DNA from: Gemmatimonadota bacterium
Lineage (GTDB): Bacteria > Gemmatimonadota > Gemmatimonadetes > Gemmatimonadales > Gemmatimonadaceae
DNA length: 11,889 nt
Assembly: GCA_016794735.1 (NCBI GenBank)
Contig: JAEUJK010000519.1
Span: forward strand, 1-11,889
Direction: 5' to 3'
Shown: one piece after another, positions 8,522 to 11,889 of the stretch
Layout of the letters: each line of letters begins with the position of its first letter
How positions within the stretch are numbered: the first letter of the stretch is position 1
Notes under the pieces: model-generated
Seen by the model: only the letters and a program-made list of their open reading frames with translations
Databases searched by the model: none
Told to the model about the DNA's origin: nothing
Made by a program: the position numbers and the translations under genes

Positions 8522-8549
8522 CGTCTCCTGAGTATCGGCCAACGAACGC

Positions 8550-8576
8550 AAAACCTTGTCGGTCGGAGTGACCGAC
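8550..8576 (-). terminator. Intrinsic terminator of the TauE/SafE-type gene
   Basis: On the minus strand GTCGGTC, loop ACTCC, GACCGAC (8576-8558) is a perfect seven-pair stem. It is followed by AAGG and four T residues (8553-8550). It starts ten bases after the permease stop codon, as expected for a factor-independent terminator, although the T-run is short. It also insulates the downstream cyclase gene on the same strand. Confidence 0.6.
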
Positions 8577-8586
8577 GCCCGGCTGG

Positions 8587-9543
8587 CTACAACCCGCCGC
8601 GCCGCTGCTGCAGCAGCCAGAGGCCGGCGCCCAGCCCGATGACGATGATGGCCTGTCGCACGCGGTCCTGGGACACCCGCTGCGCGAGTCGCGACCCGCC
8701 GTACCCCCCGGCCACCGCCCCGATGCCCATGGCCAACGCCAGCGGCCAATGGACCCGGCCCGTCACCGCGAAGGTCAACGCGGCCACGATGTTGGCGCTG
8801 GTGCCCCCCACCGCCTTCAGCCCGTTCATGCGGTGGATGTTTGTGAATCCCATGAAGCCGAGGGCGGCGAGCATCAGGATCCCGATTCCCGCCCCGAAGT
8901 AGCCGCCGTAGACCGCGACCAGGAACTGGTAGGCGAGCATGCTGATCGGCGGGGGCCGGTCGATCGGGTCGCCATGTGCGTCGCTGGGGTCGACCCGTCC
9001 CTTGAGGGCCCGCATGACGGGTCGCTGCAGGATGAACAGGAGGGTCGCGCCGAGGACGAGCCAGGGGACGACCGCATCGAACCGATCGGCCGGGGTGACC
9101 AGCAGGAGCAGGGCACCGCAGAGGCCGCCAAGAAGAGACGGGATCGCGAACCGGAGCGCCCATTGGCTCGCCCCACCGAGGACTTCGCGGTAGCCGAGGA
9201 AGGCGCTGATCGAGCCGGGTACCAGGGCGACCGTGGAGGTCGCGTTGGCCGTGAGGGCTGGGACCCCCAGTCCGACGAGGGCGGGGAAGGTGAGGAGGGT
9301 CCCACCGCCGGCGATGGAGTTCACGGCGCTGCCCCCCGCGGTGGCGAGGATGATCAGCAGGATCCGCGTGGGGTCCGAAGTGTCGAAGGGCGGCGTGGGA
9401 GGGTCTCCAGCGTGGGGCAGGTGCGGTTCGGCCGTCGGGGTGCCGAAACCTAAGAGGTTGCCAGCACCGCCAACGCGCGTCGCGGTCGCGGCCGATACTG
9501 GCGCTTCATGCTCCACACTAGCTTTCTCGCACACTCGCCGCAC
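8587..9543 (-). CDS. TauE/SafE-family (TSUP) membrane permease
   Basis: Polytopic inner-membrane protein of up to 318 residues. The family exports or imports small organic or sulfur anions (sulfite, sulfoacetate and others); the substrate here is unknown. Both family repeats show their glycine-rich signatures: GGSAVNSIAGGGTLLTFPAL (70-89) and YGGYFGAGIGILMLAAL (212-228). About eight hydrophobic segments run from residue 60 to 311, with a polar cytoplasmic loop near 178-198. Residues 1-58 are a Pro/Gly-rich extension longer than usual for the family. No ATG occurs there; the outermost GTG (9541-9543) has no ribosome binding site, and GTG at 9514-9516 with a weak GAGAAAG upstream is an alternative. 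The gene is divergent from gltA with only about 40 bases between, so their promoters must overlap. Confidence 0.87.
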   Translation of the reverse strand: MRRVCEKASVEHEAPVSAATATRVGGAGNLLGFGTPTAEPHLPHAGDPPTPPFDTSDPTRILLIILATAGGSAVNSIAGGGTLLTFPALVGLGVPALTANATSTVALVPGSISAFLGYREVLGGASQWALRFAIPSLLGGLCGALLLLVTPADRFDAVVPWLVLGATLLFILQRPVMRALKGRVDPSDAHGDPIDRPPPISMLAYQFLVAVYGGYFGAGIGILMLAALGFMGFTNIHRMNGLKAVGGTSANIVAALTFAVTGRVHWPLALAMGIGAVAGGYGGSRLAQRVSQDRVRQAIIVIGLGAGLWLLQQRRGGL

Positions 9544-9584
9544 GGACGCGGCGCGTTGGCGGGTTTCACCGGAGACGATACGAC

Positions 9585-10922
9585 ATGAGCACGACGGCGA
9601 CGCCGGGGGCGTCTGCGACCGATACGATCGACGTTCGGGACAATCGCACGGGCAAGAGCTACACGATTCCGATCAAGGACGACACCATCCGCGCGGCGGA
9701 CCTGAAGCAGATCAAGGTGAACGCCGATGACTTCGGGATGATGGCGTACGATCCGGCCTTCATGAACACGGCGTCATGTCGGTCGGCGATCACCTACATC
9801 GACGGCGACAAGGGGATCCTGCGGTACCGCGGATATCCCATCGAGCAGCTGGCGGAACAGGCCTCGTTCCTGGAAGTCGCCTGGTTGCTGCGTCACGGCG
9901 AGCTGCCGACGCAGGCCGAATACGACAAGTGGGTGCACGAGATCACGTTCCACACGTACGTGCACGAGAACATCAAGCGGTTCCTCGAGGGGTTCCGCTA
10001 TGACGCGCACCCGATGTCGATGCTCGGCAGCGCGGTGGCGGCCCTGTCCTCGTTCTACCCCGAGGCGCGCCAGATCCACGATCCGGAGCAGCGCAACATC
10101 GCCATCGTGCGACTGCTCGCGAAGGTCCCGACGATCGCGGCCTTCTGCTACCGGCATGTGAAGGGACTCCCGTTCGTCTACCCGGACAACGACCTGTCCT
10201 ACGCCGGGAACTTCCTCTCGATGATCGCGCGGATGTCGGAGTCCAGGTACGAGCCGAACCCGACGTTCGTGCGCGCGATCGAGGTGCTGTTCATCCTGCA
10301 CGCGGACCACGAGCAGAACTGCTCGACGAACGCGGTCCGCGCCGTGGGCTCGTCCCAGGTGGACCCGTTCAGCGCGGCCGCGGCCGGGATCATGGCGCTC
10401 TTCGGGCCGCTGCACGGCGGTGCGAACGAGCAGGTGCTGCGCATGATCGAGAAGATCGGCGACGTGAAGAACGTCAAGCCGTTCATCGACGAGGTGAAGA
10501 GCGGCAAGGGCGGCGAACGCCTGATGGGCTTCGGCCACCGGGTGTACAAGTCGTACGACCCGCGCGCGAAGATCGTCAAGAAGCTCGCGTACGACGTGTT
10601 CAAGGTAGTTGGCATGGACCGCGACCTCGAGATCGCGCTCGAGCTGGAGCGGATCGCCCTCGAGGACGACTACTTCATCGGGCGCAAGCTCTACCCGAAC
10701 GTGGACTTCTACACGGGGCTCATCTATCGCGCGATGAAGTTCCCGACGGATTACTTCACGGTGCTGTTCGCGATCCCGCGCATGGCCGGGTGGCTGGCGC
10801 AGTGGGAGGAGATGCTGCTGGACAAGGAGCAGAAGATCGCGCGTCCGCGGCAGATCTACACCGGCTACGACGAGCGGCCGTACCAGCACTCGCTGGAGCG
10901 CTTCAAGCGCGTGAGCAAGTAA
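9585..10922 (+). CDS. gltA: Citrate synthase
   Basis: 445-residue enzyme condensing oxaloacetate and acetyl-CoA to citrate, the entry step of the TCA cycle. Length and an N-terminal beta-rich region (about 15-60) match the type II, hexameric bacterial form. Key motifs are complete: ILHADHEQNCST (237-248), GPLHGGANE (274-282) with catalytic H277, GFGHRVYKSYDPR (315-327) with H318 and NVDFYTG (372-378) with catalytic D374. These correspond to E. coli GltA H264, H305 and D362. GGAG (9571-9574) stands ten bases before the ATG. It is transcribed alone, divergent from the TSUP permease and convergent with mutY. A homologous 2-methylcitrate synthase role is less likely, given the length and the N-terminal domain. 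Confidence 0.97.
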   Translation: MSTTATPGASATDTIDVRDNRTGKSYTIPIKDDTIRAADLKQIKVNADDFGMMAYDPAFMNTASCRSAITYIDGDKGILRYRGYPIEQLAEQASFLEVAWLLRHGELPTQAEYDKWVHEITFHTYVHENIKRFLEGFRYDAHPMSMLGSAVAALSSFYPEARQIHDPEQRNIAIVRLLAKVPTIAAFCYRHVKGLPFVYPDNDLSYAGNFLSMIARMSESRYEPNPTFVRAIEVLFILHADHEQNCSTNAVRAVGSSQVDPFSAAAAGIMALFGPLHGGANEQVLRMIEKIGDVKNVKPFIDEVKSGKGGERLMGFGHRVYKSYDPRAKIVKKLAYDVFKVVGMDRDLEIALELERIALEDDYFIGRKLYPNVDFYTGLIYRAMKFPTDYFTVLFAIPRMAGWLAQWEEMLLDKEQKIARPRQIYTGYDERPYQHSLERFKRVSK

Positions 10923-10928
10923 GGCGAG

Positions 10929-10942
10929 GATCCCGCGGGATC
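10929..10942. repeat. Perfect 14-bp palindrome just after gltA
   Basis: GATCCCGCGGGATC is fully self-complementary and starts six bases after the gltA stop. It directly precedes the long hairpin at 10944-10977. As RNA it could form a minor hairpin, but with no unpaired loop it needs its central pairs to open. Its role is unknown. Confidence 0.45.
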
Positions 10943-10943
10943 G

Positions 10944-10977
10944 ACAGGGGCGACCGGCTTCGGCTGGTCGCCCCTGT
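10944..10977. terminator. Long UUCG-capped hairpin between convergent gltA and mutY
   Basis: ACAGGGGCGACC (10944-10955) pairs perfectly with GGTCGCCCCTGT (10966-10977). The pairing continues through GGC/GCT (one G-U wobble) to a TTCG tetraloop closed by C-G (10959-10962), giving a 15-pair stem. C(UUCG)G loops are exceptionally stable in RNA. No T-tract follows on either strand; the plus-strand side has G8 at 10983-10990. It is best read as a shared 3'-end hairpin without the U-run. Confidence 0.7.
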
Positions 10978-10996
10978 GCGTTGGGGGGGGACAGCC

Positions 10997-11701
10997 CTAA
11001 CGAGTGCGGAGTTCGCGCTGGCGGGTGGCGCAGGCGCTCGCGACCGGGCACACCTCGCACCGTCGCACGCGCGCCGTGCAGACCAGGGCCCCCAGTTCCA
11101 TCAACGCCTGGTTGTGGGTCCACGCGGTCCGGCCGCGTCGGGGCAGGATGGACTCGGCGATGCGCCAGATCCGCGAGAGGTCGCGCGCCCGCTTGGGCCG
11201 CAGGCGCGGCGCGAAGATGCGCGCAATCACGCGAGCGACGTTCGTGTCGACGAGTGCCGCGGGTCGCTCGAAGGCAAATGAGGCAACGGCACCCGCCGTG
11301 TAGGGCCCGATGCCGGGAAGGTTCCGCAGGGCCTGGGGGTCGTCCGGCAGTGCCCCGTTCCCGTCCCGCGTCACCTGGCGCGAGAGCGCGTGCAGGTTGC
11401 GGGCGCGCGCGTAGTAGCCGAGGCCTTCCCACTGCTCACGGACCGCGGCGGGGCGCGCGGCCGCGAGGTCGTGCAGCGAGGGGAACCGCGCGAGGAACCG
11501 CTCGTAGAAGTCCAGGACCCTGGAGACCTGGGTCTGCTGCAGCATCAACTCCGAGACGAGGATGCGGTACGGATCCCGCGTCCGGCGCCACGGAAGGTCG
11601 CGGCCATGTCGCGCGAACCACCGGCGCAGGCGGCGCGAGACGTCACGCGCCACCTCGGTGGCCGGCGTGTCACGGCGCGACGGCACGCCCCCATCCCGCA
11701 T
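10997..11701 (-). CDS. mutY: A/G-specific adenine glycosylase (MutY-type), catalytic core only
   Basis: 234-residue base-excision repair enzyme predicted to remove adenine mispaired with 8-oxoguanine. From the ATG at 11699-11701: SELMLQQTQV (50-59) with catalytic E51, the helix-hairpin-helix LPGIGPYTAGA (128-138), VDTNVARVIAR (151-161) with catalytic D152, and a [4Fe-4S] motif C208-x6-C215-x2-C218-x5-C224. Tyr at GPYTA instead of Lys argues against endonuclease III. It stops just after the cluster, so the NUDIX-like C-terminal domain that reads 8-oxoG in E. coli MutY (350 residues) is absent. The start is uncertain: TTG 11710, ATG 11701 and GTG 11653 are all in frame, none with a good ribosome site. 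The ATG form overlaps the upstream gene by 32 bases. Confidence 0.87.
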   Translation of the reverse strand: MRDGGVPSRRDTPATEVARDVSRRLRRWFARHGRDLPWRRTRDPYRILVSELMLQQTQVSRVLDFYERFLARFPSLHDLAAARPAAVREQWEGLGYYARARNLHALSRQVTRDGNGALPDDPQALRNLPGIGPYTAGAVASFAFERPAALVDTNVARVIARIFAPRLRPKRARDLSRIWRIAESILPRRGRTAWTHNQALMELGALVCTARVRRCEVCPVASACATRQRELRTR

Positions 11702-11889
11702 CGCGCGCAAGCGACAGCGCGAGCCAGATGCCCACGGCGATGCTCGCCACGCCGGACACGGTGAGCAGGCGGCGTCGCGCGCTCGCCAAACGATCAGACG
11801 CCGCCTTGAGCGGAACCGCCATCGCGGCGGTCACGCTCGTCATGGCGACGATCGTGCCCAACCCAAACACGCCGAGGTAGGCGAGCGCC
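11670..11889 (-). CDS. C-terminal fragment of a membrane protein, NicO/HupE-like transporter (tentative)
   Basis: The last 72 codons of a gene entering from the right edge. Two hydrophobic segments are visible: ALAYLGVFGLGTIVAMTSVT running to about AVPL, and LLTVSGVASIAVGIWLALSL, joined by a basic loop (SDRLASARRR). A GLGT motif in the penultimate helix and a Gly-rich last helix recall the ends of NicO/UreH-type metal or TauE-like transporters, but too little is visible to assign it. Gene-like composition, hydrophobic periodicity and the tight overlap with mutY on the same strand support a real gene. The stop TGA is at 11670-11672. Confidence 0.6.
   Translation of the reverse strand, partial: ALAYLGVFGLGTIVAMTSVTAAMAVPLKAASDRLASARRRLLTVSGVASIAVGIWLALSLARDAGWGRAVAP

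Overview
The window is GC-rich (visibly well over 60 %), densely coding chromosomal DNA with no tRNA, rRNA, CRISPR array, insertion sequence or phage gene that I could find. Gene content (a fused Wzc-type tyrosine autokinase, soluble sigma-54 two-component signalling, a Tat-tagged class V PLP enzyme, a short MutY), the strong G/C codon bias and the use of GTG/TTG starts fit a free-living Gram-negative from a phylum such as Gemmatimonadota. That placement is an impression from gene style, not a search result.

Layout. 1-2391 (-) is most of a polysaccharide-export tyrosine autokinase whose last codons run off the left edge. 2392-2790 is the divergent control region, with promoter-like elements, a 12-bp perfect palindrome and a longer imperfect dyad. 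2791-5453 (+) is a translationally coupled pair: an NtrC-type sigma-54 response regulator and a soluble histidine kinase. 5526-7288 (+) is a second coupled pair: a class V aminotransferase-fold enzyme with a twin-arginine leader, and an EVE-domain protein. 7298-8449 (-) is a GGDEF diguanylate cyclase, converging on the EVE gene within one palindrome that holds both stop codons. 8587-9543 (-) is a TauE/SafE-type membrane permease with its own terminator. 9585-10922 (+) is citrate synthase gltA, ending in a palindrome plus a long UUCG hairpin. 10997-11701 (-) is a MutY-type adenine glycosylase reduced to its catalytic core, overlapping the 3' end of a membrane-protein gene (11670-11889, -) that enters from the right edge.

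How the parts may work together. The left two-thirds looks like a signalling neighbourhood around exopolysaccharide: the autokinase drives polymer export, the divergent two-component system is the obvious candidate to control it through a sigma-54 promoter, and the diguanylate cyclase is of the class that often governs the sessile state. The functional link is inferred from proximity and divergence; only a degenerate -24/-12 site supports it in the sequence. The right third (permease, gltA, mutY, transporter fragment) looks like ordinary housekeeping genes. I see no clearly unprecedented system. The most checkable oddities are the shared stop-codon palindrome, the autokinase/sigma-54 control region, the uncharacterised kinase input domain, and the confinement of the rare leucine codon TTA to a TTAGG context.
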